Assembly: GCA_024220505.1 (NCBI GenBank) | Contig: JAKZZE010000003.1 | Location: 1,860,001 to 1,924,000, forward strand | Source of the DNA: Rhizopus arrhizus | Taxonomy: Eukaryota > Mucoromycota > Mucoromycetes > Mucorales > Rhizopodaceae | Direction: 5' to 3' | DNA: 64,000 bases | Part shown: positions 21,063 through 32,756 of the stretch, in pieces | How the letters are laid out: each line of letters starts with the position of its first letter | How positions within the stretch are numbered: the first letter of the stretch is position 1 | Program-made: the position numbers and the translations under genes | The notes under the pieces: model-generated | What the model was told of the DNA's origin: nothing | Databases searched by the model: none | What the model saw: only the letters and a program-made list of their open reading frames with translations

Positions 21063-23252
21063 GTGTTTCTTGCTTTTATTAAAAAAAAAAAGAAAAGAGG
21101 AAAGAATGAGTTTTTTTATAATTTTATTCGTTAAACATTCAAGTTAATTTAGTTTCCCTTTTTTTTATTATAAAGAAAATACTCTTCTCCTATCAAAATA
21201 GAAATAAATCAATTTCTTTTGATGACAAGTTGAATCAATACCAGAAAATGAATTATTTGATTGCATATGAAATAGAATTGGGCAGTAAAGGATGTACATG
21301 CAATTGAATTAGTTGTAATTAAATTAATTGCAATTATTAACTTTTATTATTAAATCAATTATTTATTATAAAAGAGTGAGATGAAAGGATACGAAAGCAA
21401 ACAAAATTGGGTTTATCAACGGCAGATAGAAAATGAATAAAACGTTTTTTTTTTCAAACCCTTCCTTACTGCCATTATAAGGAGTCCTTGGGAGAATCAA
21501 ACGATGCGTTTACAAGAGAGAAGAATATCTGTTTAAAGGGGAATAATTTACATCTTCTTTATCCAACAAAGCTTTCAAGGGATACTATGAACATTAAATG
21601 ATGGGGAATGGTATCATGTCATTCAGCTCACTTGCTGTCACTCCACCGCTTTCTGCATCTTCACTTGACGAGCACAAAAATTAAACTTTTCAAGACCGAG
21701 ACAGGTTGTTTCATCTGTCTGCTTTCAAAAGCTTGCTTGCCAACCTCACCTTTTTTGATTACCAATCATAAGCTATCCAACACACTGTTTTCTTTAGAGG
21801 TGACTTGGTTTCTACACCTCAACTCTTATTCTGCTAGACGCATTCAAGTTATCAGCCAGTTTGATTGAATTGGATGAATAGCTGATGTAGAAGACAATAA
21901 AAAACGAGAGAAGAGTATTTGGTCTGAATTAAGTTGAGAGAGACTTGATTTTTATCATTCTATACTCTCCAACTTGATTATATCAAGTTGCAAAGTGTTT
22001 TTGTTTATAAACGTGTTTATCATTGTTTCTATAGTCTTATTGAGGTAGGGAGAAGATGAAGATCATTAAGCATATAAATCTTTTCTTTAGGAGAGACTTT
22101 CTTCTCCTCTACTTTATTAGTGCATGACAGAAATGAAAGAAAATAAAAATTATGCTCACTTATTCAACTCCCTGAATCATCTCATTCATCAAAACACACA
22201 GCCTTATTCACCAAGTGAGCAAAGGAACTCTATTCACCCGTGGGCCATGATTAAAGGATGACAAGTAATTTGGCAGAATAAACCATCTTGTTTTGTATAA
22301 CGTATTGCTGTCGTTCTTTCACTGATTCAACCTGCTTTTATCTCATAAAGTGCCTTGTATTTATCATGTTATACCATCAATCAATCCGGGAGATAAAGTA
22401 TTTGGGTTTCTGGTGTTCAAAGGTAACGAAACTTAGAGAGCAAGAACAAGGGGATGTTATTGATGCAACTGACAGTGAATAATGAAAGAAACAAACAGAG
22501 ATGCAATCAAATGCATTCATTTCTATTCTTCCCCCTTTCTTTTTGAGTTCCAGGAGAAAGATAAAGTTCAATATAAACAAGTCTTTATCTTTTTTTAAAC
22601 GCATCGTTTTGTGTTACATTTCAAATTATTTATGCCAAAAGGAGTAAGAAAAAGGAGAAATAATCAACTTTATTTTTCCAGACATCCAAGAGATGTTATT
22701 TACTCATTCTTTTTATCATTCAGCTGTGTTATTTTACCTTGTTGGTCTACTAAAGCAATTGAAAGAAAGTAAACCAACCATCCTACAGCAGATAGTTTAT
22801 GACACATGAAACATTTTCCCTCAATCATCAAAACAGAATGTATTATTAACCCAATCCACTGACCTTCTCAACAAGTCAATTCATAAAACACTACGAAGCA
22901 AATAGACTCACTAGAATAACAAGACGTAATCTTTAGCTTGTACACAATGTCATCTCATTTTCTTTAGAAATTTCTCATTTGACCACGGTGATACACAAAA
23001 AATGAAGCAGAATATTTTTAAAAATCTAATTTCTATCATCAATTCATCACCTTGTTCTTTATAAAACACAAACATGAATTATTTGTAGAGAATAAAAGTA
23101 AAGCGGATTTGAAGAGACTATAAATGAAACAAAAGATGAGGATTGAGTTATAAGTTTAAATGCAAAGAAAGAGAGATAAACAAAAGTGAACATTTGAAAC
23201 AAATAAACAATTGTACAAATAAATTAGTCTTTTTTTTTATTTTTCTGTCATC
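21063..23252. other. Large gene-free stretch
   Basis: About 2.2 kb, AT-rich, between the defensin-like and MYND genes. Small open frames (21608-21868, 22288-22482) lack start context, conserved composition or splice support. No tRNA, rRNA or repeat was recognised. Confidence 0.5.
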
Positions 23253-23954
23253 TTATTTTAGAATACCACATTCCAAGTCATGGATTGGTTTATGTTCCTG
23301 AAGACAACGAACTGTACAATAGAATTGTGATTTACATCGTGAGCAGACTGGCATTCCTCTCTTTTCCCTTCCACAATTAGAGCACGTCTTGTGAGCAGTA
23401 GATCCTTTACTAGAAACAGATGAAGTTCTTGAAGGCAAGCAAGGTCGAACATGTACCCGGCTGAGTTGTTCAAGAGCAACGCGTGCCGATTGCTGAATCA
23501 AACGCGTGTGTTTACTCGGACGAACACAAAGACACTTTCGATAATATTCAAGTGACCTTTGGATGTTTTGTTGCTCATAAAGAGAGGCACGACAGTAATA
23601 GATGGCCACACGAATAGCACAAGCCCATCTATCCTCTTCTTCATCCGCCTCTTCCGACAAAGGCATCAAACTATCTCTTTCCACACTTTCCTCTTTTAAC
23701 TGTCGATTCAATTCACACAGTTCATGAAATAAAGCAGGTATCCAAGAAGAAAGATGTTCCATGTGATATTGTATGAGCTGAATTGAGAGTTGAACAAGTT
23801 CAAACAAATCACTGTCGCATTCAGTGAGACTGCCTATTCTTCTTGAGGACTTTAAAGCCATTCTACAATAATTTGCCACACGATCGCACTGAGAACAGTT
23901 TTCTTTATGTTCTACTTTAAAAGGAGAATTTTCTAGTGAATTATTCAAGTACAT
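23253..23954 (-). CDS. MYND-type zinc-finger protein
   Basis: Single exon, 233 aa from the ATG at 23954. The frame is open to 24035 only through a poly-A run. The C-terminus carries a complete MYND finger, residues 191-229, with paired Cys (CSNC, CSRC), FYC, C, His221, His225 and final Cys229. The N-terminal 170 residues are helical in character with several Cys and a Glu-rich loop (SEEADEEED), perhaps TPR-like, and match no named family that I recognise. MYND fingers bind proline-rich partners, so an adaptor role is inferred. Confidence 0.75.
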   Translation of the reverse strand: MYLNNSLENSPFKVEHKENCSQCDRVANYCRMALKSSRRIGSLTECDSDLFELVQLSIQLIQYHMEHLSSWIPALFHELCELNRQLKEESVERDSLMPLSEEADEEEDRWACAIRVAIYYCRASLYEQQNIQRSLEYYRKCLCVRPSKHTRLIQQSARVALEQLSRVHVRPCLPSRTSSVSSKGSTAHKTCSNCGREKRGMPVCSRCKSQFYCTVRCLQEHKPIHDLECGILK

Positions 23955-25212
23955 TTTATAAAATAAAATTAAAAAAAGAAGAAGAAAAAAAAAAAAAAAA
24001 AAAAAAAAAAAGGCCAAGTAAAGATAAGCAAACAATAAACAGCATGTGATCTCAGGTGTGTTGACAATGTCCTGTCAAATCGCAAAGAATGAAAAACCTG
24101 TGTAATTTTGGGATTCAAAGAAGCTTTCTATTTGTTTACTCTTCATGTGCTCTACACACACACACACAAACACACAAGCCTTAATACAAGAAACAGTTGA
24201 ATGTAGTTTCATATCACAAAAGTATCAACGCAATACAGTTGACATTTTTAAGGATTCTTATGAATCATTCATACTAATCACTCCATTTGTAAATGTGAAA
24301 TTGTTGGTTACAATACTCAGCAAAAAGGTAATCTAACAATCAACAAATAAAAAGCATCTTTCATCATCAGAGTGACTTGAACATCAAGAGATATCCGATT
24401 CCAAAGGACGAATAGAAAATCATGTTTTCTTTTTGCCTAGATTTCTTGTGCAACATAAAAAGTTTATTAGTAAAGAGTTTAAAACAAGGTCTTTGTTACA
24501 TGGACAGCTACTGGATAGCATTTCTTGTATAAAAGAAGAATGAAAACAAGGTTATGTTGTCTGATTACTTTCTATCGAGTCATGTAAAGTGGACTCATCT
24601 AAGCATTGTTATTTGTATACAAGTACTGCTATTATAAAATAATTCTCAAAAAAAGTTCAAAATAAATACTTTAGATTTGTCTGTAAACCACAAAGAAGCT
24701 AGATGCTATAGTAAAAGAAGGAAAAAAAAAAAAAAGAAATGTTTAGTAGCAAGTAGATGAAAGCTAGTTTTGAAAATATCGTTCCATCTTTTTGTTGTAG
24801 AAACATAATCCATTTTCACCAAGCTTACGATTAATAACCTGCCTAATGTAAATGATATCAATCCCATAAAATGAAAAGAAATAATAAAAAGCCTTTGTTG
24901 AAATAAATTAAAGTGACAAAGTTGTACTGAAAGCTCTCTGTCTCTTTCTTTATATCTCAAATTGCTTTTTCAAGTGTTTTTATTGTCTATTTTTAAACCA
25001 TGTTTCTCTAACACGCTTTATTCCGAAATTTATTGGTGTACGAATAATCTGTGAAAATAGTGTATAGCAGAAAATGGGTGATATTTCGATGGTGCAAGTC
25101 TTTCAAACTTTAGGAAACGTAAGAAGGTTTATGGGATCTTGATAACGGGTTTCTAATTTTGGTAAATTTAGGAACGCGCGTAGCATTTTATGGATCTTCT
25201 TCACACATAATG
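23955..25212. other. Gene-free stretch
   Basis: Poly-A at about 23987-24010 and a CA repeat at about 24155-24174. No gene supported. A hydrophobic frame at 24706-24960 (-) looks like translated A/T sequence. Confidence 0.5.
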
Positions 25213-26013
25213 ATTCCAGTGTTCTCCCTAAATACGGTTTTCCTACCTTATTACTGACCCATTTAATAATCCACGACAACCCTTACATCAGGTTGAACTA
25301 CTGATCGTTGTGTGTTATGCAATATAAAAATTGTAAAACTTTTCCACTATTTGTTCCATACAAAATAATGGCATTAATGAATAACATCTTTGGTAATTTG
25401 CAACCTACACGGAATCAAGGCAGTGGTATAATTCCTTTCTTTTTTTTTCCTAAAAAAAATACATGAGCATGTTCTTTCATCAAAAAATGCATAATCAATT
25501 TGCTGATTTTTCTTTAACAAACCTTACCAGTCTTTGGTCAAAAAATCACTCGCTCTATTACTCAATATACTCAAAGTGACTTGAGGACACTCTTGGAAAC
25601 TAATCTGTCGTATAAGGAGGTTGTTAATCGTTTAACTCTCTCTCTATAAAGCCACTGTCTATCGATATTAGAAGAAATGGATAGTGTAAAGACCCGATGA
25701 TATTGACCGATGATTTCTGGTTTTAACTGGCGCAAGCAAGATCTTGGTGAGTGAATTGATGATCATAGGACGATTGAAGTTGAATTTTCGGATCTTTATT
25801 TCATGATCATTTATTCCAAGCTTAACTTGCAAGACTCTACTGGACGTCTTTTGTTAGCAAAGCACAGGAAAAAACATGCTTGAATTGGGCTTTTGCTTAT
25901 GGATAGTGGATGATTGACAACTGAAGAAAGATGATCTTCTCTGATGGGCCGAAATTAACGCTCCAGGCTTTGATGAAATCTAATTCTACCGGAATTTGCC
26001 TGATAGTCCATTA
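25213..26013 (+). mobile_element. Decayed Tc1/mariner-like copy A
   Basis: About 800 bp, nearly identical and in the same orientation to 48208-48989. The left end reads CAGTGTTCTCCCTAAATA, a CAGTG terminus typical of Tc1-like elements. Frame fragments match transposase: a helix-turn-helix piece (SYKEVVNRL, then KATVYRY) and RKMIFSDGPKLTL near 25925-25970, the usual site of the first catalytic Asp. Stops and frameshifts run throughout. The right half of the transposase is absent. A segment of about 24 nt near 25953-25978 is missing from copy B. Confidence 0.7.
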
Positions 26014-26433
26014 TGAACATATAAAGTAAAAACAAAGGTAGAGGACAAGATAGAGACAAGAATGATAAAATGTAAACTCCAGGAACAAAATTTTGCACAA
26101 CAAAAACCTGTAGTTCCTCTATTACATTTTGAGCCTCTGAATATCAGAGTGACATGGAACAAGAAATTCAATGATTCAATCTAAGCTATACTTTGTCTTT
26201 TTTTTTTTTTTTTTTTTTTTTTTTCAGTGTATCGACAGCATATATACAACTAGGGGCCAACTTTTAAACTTTTTCAAGAAATGGGATCATCCCCAAGGGA
26301 CGTTCCACAAGCAAAGGTTTTTGTCAACATGAAAAAGTCCAGCAAGAAAGGCCAATGTGACTCGTCTTTACTGATTTGACGCCCATTCAAAAAAAAAAAT
26401 TTCCAGGTTCCCTTCTTTTTTTTTCAATCAACC
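26014..26433. other. Gene-free stretch
   Basis: Contains a poly-T run at about 26200-26224 and the presumed promoter of the bL31m gene. Nothing else seen. Confidence 0.5.
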
Positions 26434-26805
26434 ATGTTTCGATTAACCAAACCATTCGTCAGACATGCTTCCACATCCACCAAACCCGAAAAATTCTTAC
26501 AGACCATTGTTTTAAGCAACGGAGCAACCTATACTGTTCGAACCACTTCACCTACTCGTTCTCACATTCGTCTTACAAAAGACACTCGTAACCACCCACT
26601 TTGGAACCCAAGCATGTTGAAGGAAGGTGTGACGGATGAAAGTGAACAGCTTTCTAAATTTCAAAAACGTTTTGGTGATTTGGATTTGGCTGATATTTCT
26701 TGGATTGAAAGTGATGAAGCTGTTTCGACTACAATGAAAAAGGCAGTAGCGAGTGGAGGATATAATAAGAAGGCTGCTGCTGCTGCTAAAGGAAAGAAGA
26801 AATAA
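26434..26805 (+). CDS. MRPL36: Mitochondrial large-subunit ribosomal protein bL31m
   Basis: Single exon, 123 aa. A short basic N-terminus (FRLTKPFVRHAS) fits a mitochondrial presequence. The body has the bL31m signatures TIVLSNGATYTVRTTSPTRS, then RLTKDTRNHPLWNP, and KFQKRFGDLDLAD near residue 70. The C-terminus is Ala/Lys-rich (KKAAAAAKGKKK). bL31m sits at the central protuberance of the mitoribosome. Yeast naming is MRPL36. Confidence 0.9.
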   Translation: MFRLTKPFVRHASTSTKPEKFLQTIVLSNGATYTVRTTSPTRSHIRLTKDTRNHPLWNPSMLKEGVTDESEQLSKFQKRFGDLDLADISWIESDEAVSTTMKKAVASGGYNKKAAAAAKGKKK

Positions 26806-26980
26806 AAGTCGATCTCTCTCTCTCTTTTTTTTTGTACCATAGAAAATAATAAAACAATATCATGTAAAGAAATGATTATTCTTTTTATCATTTAGCTTAC
26901 ACTTTTTAAAAAAGAGCGTGAATAAAGAACATGCGGATGATATATAAGCAGTGATGACTTCTTTATTCAAATGAAATTGG

Positions 26981-27927
26981 TTAGATCGCTTCTCCTTGTT
27001 GATAACGATGAAAGTTGTCTCTGAAATAAGTCCAACTGGACACACTTTTTGCGTTCACATCATGTTCAGCAGGGGCAGTGCTGTATGCCTTCTTGTCCCT
27101 GTTAATCTCACTGGCCAAAAGAGGGTGAAGATCATTGACAGTAGAGCCTTGAGGTAATTTGTAACCTGTACAGTGGAATATTAAATAACCCTGCTTATCT
27201 TTCATTTTCATAAAGGGACTGAATCTAGATACTCTTGTCCAATTGACATCCACATCATTTATAGTTTCTTCTGATTCAAGTTGGTTTGTGTTGCATTTGA
27301 ATGTAAAGAACTCGCCTGCTTGATACATCTTGCTGGAATCGAATTCATTAAATTTTTCATGGCTTAATGGATTTGGGTAGAATAAGGGAATCTATGCAGT
27401 GAGAGAGGGTTATGATAGGACTGTTTCTTCAGGACTGCATATGTAGGTACCTCTGTCACAATAGAAGACGTTCCACCAAAGGTATTATGACGTACATCTA
27501 ACGGGATTTGAACAGGAAGAGCCATCTGTATAGGATCATTGGCAATATGAACCACTAAAGCAAGTTAAGCGCTCGATATCCTCTTCTTTTAATTATACTT
27601 GCCTTGTAAATCATTTTCACCCGTCCAAGGATTATCCCATTTGTTCAACTTTTCATTCGTGACAGGATCCAGATAATAAGTCAATTCTCTACCTTGCGTC
27701 CATAACTTGCCCTCTTCAATTTTAGCTCGGGAAACATTCATACCAACACAGTTGAAAATCTTTTTAGGTGGTTCGTTGGGAATAAAACAGCTAGGTCATA
27801 TATCAGTTCACCTGTTCTTTTTCTTCAAAATCATTCACTTACAACACAGAACCTTCCCACTGAAAAAAGGTATCTGCGTTTGGGTCAGTAGAATATCTCA
27901 ACTTTAAAAGAGTCGACACATCATGTT
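26981..27927 (-). CDS. DUF1838 family protein (5' end unresolved)
   Basis: Four exons are supported: 27927-27843, 27790-27603, 27554-27451 and 27391-26981, about 262 aa. The second intron (27602-27555) uses a GC donor (CAAG|GCAAGT). The protein has the run of blocks I associate with DUF1838: FFQWEGSVF, RELTYYLDPVTNEKL, KWDNPWTGEND, VVHIANDPIQ, TEIPLFYPNPLSHEKF, WTRVSRFSPFMKMK and GYLIFHCTGYKL. The family's biochemical role is unknown. It is found in bacteria and fungi. A first exon supplying the ATG must lie upstream of 27927 behind the acceptor CATGTTTAG, but I could not place it, so a truncated gene is possible. Confidence 0.7.
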
Positions 27928-28613
27928 CTAAACATGAAAAAAAAAAGTTAAAGCTACTTTATCGCATTGTTTTACTATTTCTCAACTTTTTGTGTTTGCC
28001 ATTTGTAAAGAAGGCAGTACTCTGCTTCCAGTCTCAATTTATCAGATGTTCGAAAACTCCGCCCACTGGTTTGAAAAATATTGGCCAATTGTGTGAGGTT
28101 AAATTTCTCGTAAAAAAAAAAACCGGTTTGCCCAAATGTTTGACCCACTTTTTGAATTTTTATTTGCATGTTTATTTCCCATGAGGTGGAATTGTGGACG
28201 AATCTGGGAAAGAAGCATATACCTTCATCCTTAAGTATCTTAAAAAAGTGCTCACTGAAAATGAACAGCCCAATATTTTTTTAAATCACAAGTTTGGTCA
28301 CATTCTTTGTAACCGTAACCTGTAACCGCGTTTTTTTTTTTTTTTTTTTTTTTTTTTGTTATTCAAAATGTCAACTAGCTTTAACTTGTCTAAGGCATTC
28401 AGAAATGGGATATTGTGACAAAACATTATACGGTATGAAATGCATCTGTTTATTAAAGATACAAAGATGCATGAATACTATAGGTATTACTTTAAGAATA
28501 CACTGACAGAGTTCTAAGGGAACATAAGAAGCGCACAAACATATAGACTAAACATGCAGTAATAGAAATATTCTAGTGGCTACTTTACTTCTATGAGCTT
28601 AGAGGAAGAGATA
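27928..28613. other. Gene-free stretch
   Basis: Probably holds the missing first exon and promoter of the DUF1838 gene. Contains a poly-T run at about 28331-28357. Nothing else supported. Confidence 0.4.
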
Positions 28614-29736
28614 CTATATCATGTGTTTAATAGTTGAGTAAGCTACACCTATTAAGCATAAACAAATATAAATAAATTTCTTTAGTGCTTTTTCGTATGA
28701 CCAATATGAATTATAATAGGGACACACTGTCAGACAGTTTCCTTCTTTATTATACCATATACAACAAATAAGAAACAATAGTAATAAAATTAGACAAACG
28801 AGCATTAGAACATCTTTTTTATGTTTAGAAAATTGAACTCTAAGGCTTTCTGTATTCTTATATTTCCAATCAAACCTCTTCTTTCCTTCCACCAAACAGA
28901 GTTTCCAGTCCATCCTCATACCTTTTTCAACCCTTTCTTTTTTGAAGTTCTCTACAAAGTCCATAGATTGTTGATATGCTTGTTCTTGTCTTTCAATAGA
29001 TTCGTCGAAAGCTTGATCTTCAGAAAGGTCATTCTCGTCAGTAAGCTCATCAAATTTTCTTTTTTGCTGAATGCTGTATTGGAGAGATTGTGGAACATAC
29101 TCTTTGATTGCACTTCTTGATAGACCATCCTATTTTAACAAAGTCAGAACCTTTTCATATTGATTGCAGTATGTATCGTTTTTTAACTCTTATAAAAAGC
29201 TTGCATCTTTGTCGAGAATTTTTGCATTATGAGAAATACATTTCAATTTCCGCATTTTTGTTTCTTGGAATCAGATCGACTGAGGTAGCTTGAGTTGTCA
29301 GAAACAAACAGTAAGCAGCGAATGGGTTCAAATTTGAATCCTTAGCAATATAGTTTTCGATACTGCTCTTGTCAACAATATAACAACAATCCGCCCAATA
29401 ATCACATGGCACTGTAGAACAAGGTAAGTCGTCACATTTTTCTAAACTGTTTTTTACAGTATCGCAAAGTGAATTGATGCATATAGTCAAAAGAATTAGC
29501 TCAATGTTAAATCTTTCGTATGCCTAAAGACACTATCCAACTGCTCATTTCATGAATTTCTTATTGACAGTTTGCTGAAACTCTATAAATATAGGTGGGA
29601 GGCTAGAGTCTATTGATCTTGGCACCAAACCAGTGTCAGAATGCGTATCATTTTGCCAATCAATTGATTCAGGAAGATATTCATCTTTTGTGTTTAAAAG
29701 AGCTTTTGTAACAATATTTAGAATCTCTTTAAACAA
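28614..29736 (-). pseudogene. Decayed repeat-associated gene, PD-(D/E)XK-nuclease-like
   Basis: Reading leftward from the ATG at 29736, a broken frame gives MFKEILNIVTKALLN, then LPPIFIEFQQTVNKKFMK and a stop, then (after frame disruption) AYERFNIELILLTICINSL, NPFAAYCLFLTTQATS, and finally the Lys/Glu-rich MDFVENFKKERVEKG. The block with IEFQ followed by a basic helix resembles the core of PD-(D/E)XK-fold, Rpn-like families that are expanded in transposon-rich fungal genomes. That is a tentative recollection. At least two stops and several frame changes show that it is dead. A hydrophobic piece (about 28660-28830) follows at the 3' end. Confidence 0.4.
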
Positions 29737-30134
29737 TCACACATTGCAGCAGTCATTTTTTTAACAACTTAAAAAAGACTTAATGGAAGGCTTTGTTGTT
29801 ACTTTTTTTTTAGTAGTTGCTTCATTTGATTCAGATGCTTCACCAGAAGGCAAGCCTTCTGATACTGACAGATTAGTTGCTTCTTTACCGTTTTTGTTTT
29901 ACTGTGCTTAGATATGAAGTATCGTATCTCCTTTGGAAAACAAACAAGCTTCCAATGTCTCTTTGGACATGTAGGAAATAGCAGTAGTATGTCTCTTATT
30001 TACATGAGCTCTGGTGTTTGATCCAATTGGCAGTATTGATAACCCAAGCGTTCAATTCCATTTCGTCTGCAAACTGGGATATTGACCAAAGGTTCATTAG
30101 TATATTCAGAAGCGTTTCCTTGAACAAAAAGGTA

Positions 30135-30750
30135 TTAAGAAATGTTGATAAATGAAGAGAACAGCATTTTAATATTGTTGTCAGTAAAAGATTCAGTTGT
30201 AATTCTTACTTTCATGATTTCACCAAAAACAGCTAAACTGCGTTGAAGCCCTGAAAGTATTTCCTTCTTAGGAAGAAGAGGGAGGTGGTTAAGTTTAAGA
30301 TGGACAATCTTAGCAGTGTCGTCGAGAGATGAACGAGGATAAGCTCTTAAGCTGGCCTCGTTGAAGATGAAACCTTGATTGATGATGTCATTATTGTTAT
30401 TTTGAGGAGCAATGTAAACTTCAAGGTAACGACGTGGTTCATCATTCAAAGGAACACAGGCATGAATATTAGAGTGTGTACTTTTCTTTACAAGAAGAAA
30501 CATTAAACAAAAAAATGCCTTTTGTTCTAGACGTTCTGAAAATGCTAGTCTGTAAAGTATTTAATCTCGAAGCGTCATCAACATGGGGAGGAATGAAGTG
30601 CTGATGCATCAAGGACACCTTAGTTGCTTGAGCATACGACCTGTATTTGACTTGGAGCTTGGGTGGTGAGAATTGAGATCCCATCGGCAGAATGAAAGTT
30701 TGGGAGTTGGAAAGAACTATGAACATTTGGTAAATTGAGACTGGAAGCAC
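30135..30750 (-). pseudogene. Retroelement ORF1-like fragment, frameshifted
   Basis: Two overlapping frames on the minus strand, joined by a likely frameshift near 30490, read YRSYAQATKVSLMHQHFIPP and then EPRRYLEVYIAPQNN and ending AKIVHLKLNHLPLLPKKEIL with an RRM-like FGEIMKVRI. SYAQAT-type openings and an RRM-like C-terminus are typical of non-LTR retrotransposon ORF1 proteins in these fungi. It lies about 400 bp upstream of the decayed nuclease-like gene on the same strand. A decayed element is the simplest reading, though no reverse transcriptase is seen. Confidence 0.4.
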
Positions 30751-31137
30751 AGTAAAAGAAGAAAGAGTTCAAAGTGATTTAATTTTTTAATTGAGTTTAA
30801 ATATGGTTTCTACATGAAATTGGTAAAAAGACTGGAGTTCTTTCTTGTATGTTGCAATATGGAATACTTGTTAATTTCTTTTTTATATTTCAAATAATAC
30901 AAGCGATCTTTATCCTCCAATGACTTAAGTTTGATATTCAATTCTCAAAGCAAAGAAATGTAGTTTGATTGTTATTATAAACGACAAGGTAGAAATGAAA
31001 AAAGTCGGGGACAAAAAAAACTGAACCTGATTTTCACTTGACTGCATAAATACAGAGTGTCAAATCATGTGACACATTTGGTAGGTATTCCGGTTCCTTT
31101 CTTTTATTTTTACCGCTTATCTTTTTTTAATAGTTTT

Positions 31138-32711
31138 ATGGAACAAGAACTTTTCGATCTCTTTTTACATTCCAAAAAGGCTTTACTGACAGGACAAGGC
31201 ATATGTGAAGAAGCCAACAATTTTTGTGAGGCTTCTGAAAGATGTACAGAAACAATGGAAAAGATTCATCCAAAATTACTTTTTGTCAATAATTACATTT
31301 TGGCTCAGTTAGTCACCTTGGAGAGAATGAGAGAATACAATGACCTGAAAGTAGAAGAATTCAAGACAAAGATAAAGGCAAATCAAACCAACAGTTAGAT
31401 ATACAAAGACTAATATACGAATTGACATAGGAAAGAGAAAGTACCTTACAGTCTTTGACGATAGAGTTGACAAATATATTTAATTTATTAAAGCAACGTA
31501 CGATCGATAAAGACATTTTGAAGGTCAACAAGGAAAGAGGACAAGGTGATGGTCGTGTGGAAAAAAAAGTGACATTATTTGATCATATATCAGATGAAGC
31601 TATCATTGAGCTGCAAAGGCAGGCAGATGATGAAATTGGAGAAATGGAAATGATCAATAACGTATTGGAAAATCAATCGAGAAATATAGCCTTGGCCGTG
31701 TCTGAACTGGCTTCGATGAGAGAGGCTACACTGATCACCCCACTGGAGGAGCCACTGTCGTTTGCTCATGAGAAATTAAGAATTCAGGGACGAGAGACGG
31801 AAAAGATGGCAGAAATATTGACAGATTTCACAAAACATTATGATCAGATTGTAGAGGCGACCAAGATATATCAATCAAGTCCTGAAGCATGCGATGATTT
31901 GGATATTACAATATTAGAAGAGGATAATGAACATATACCCGATATTCTTGGTAGCTTAAGAGACAGTTTAGCTATTGTCCAATCTATTGCGCAAGTATTC
32001 TATCAAAGAGAAATAGGCGTAGGCTCACTCTTTATTTAGAGAAGAAATTCAGCAACGTATGCAAATTTATTTAAAAGTTCAGCAGGAACAAATGAAAGTG
32101 CTTGATGAATTGGAATATTTCGGTACAAGTGGGCAAGCAGATGTTATTTGTGAAAAGATTATGGATGCTGAAGTGGCAATGAAGAATAAAGAATGCAGTT
32201 TAGATGATTTCTTTCAGCAATTATCCTCTTTGGCTGAAAGATATCAATTTTATGCATCATCTTACAATTATTTATTATTGGAAATTGAAAGAAGAAAGAA
32301 GGCACAAATAAAGTTGATGAATTTAAGAAAAGAAATGATTAAAGTGTTTGAAGAAGCTTATGATGGTAGGTTTGCTTGGTCAAATATAGAAAAAGGAAAA
32401 ATATATATTCAATTGTACTCTAGATGAACTTCAAGAAAGGAAATCATGGTCAGCGCAGCATGGAGAATATTTACCAGAAGTGCTATGTCCATTCATTAAT
32501 GTATATTAACACCAATTGATATACAATTGATATTAATATCATCATCATAGGATTTACCAACTAAATTAACTGTTACCGTAGAATCGGAATCTGGTAGACT
32601 ACCCAATCTATCACCCGAAAGTATAGAAAAGGTAAACTTGCATTAAAAACCCCCCAACTGGACATTAATATTTATAAACAGGCTTTAAATGAAATTCATA
32701 ATGCATCGTAA
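31138..32711 (+). CDS. ATG17: Autophagy scaffold protein Atg17
   Basis: Six exons, 31138-31377, 31431-31994, 32053-32365, 32424-32500, 32551-32631 and 32682-32711, give 434 aa in frame. The first intron has a GC donor (AAAG|GCAAAT) and a CTAAT branch-like site. The product is almost entirely helical, with long coiled coils (REIGEME-type heptads), and ends with the family hallmark HGEYLPEVLCPFIN followed by DLPTKLTVTVE. Atg17 dimers form the crescent scaffold of the Atg1 kinase complex that nucleates autophagosomes on starvation. It converges on the COX14-like gene with only 45 nt between stop codons. Confidence 0.85.
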
Positions 32712-32756
32712 AACAATAAAAAAAAAAAGATTGTGTTTTTTATAATGTATTAAAAT

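Noticed and set aside
21608..21868. 86-codon frame in the 21-23 kb gap
   Set aside because: No ATG context, splice support or recognisable motif. It is within chance length for this composition.
23955..24035. N-terminal Phe/Leu extension of the MYND protein
   Set aside because: It is a poly-A tract read as poly-Phe, not a signal anchor.
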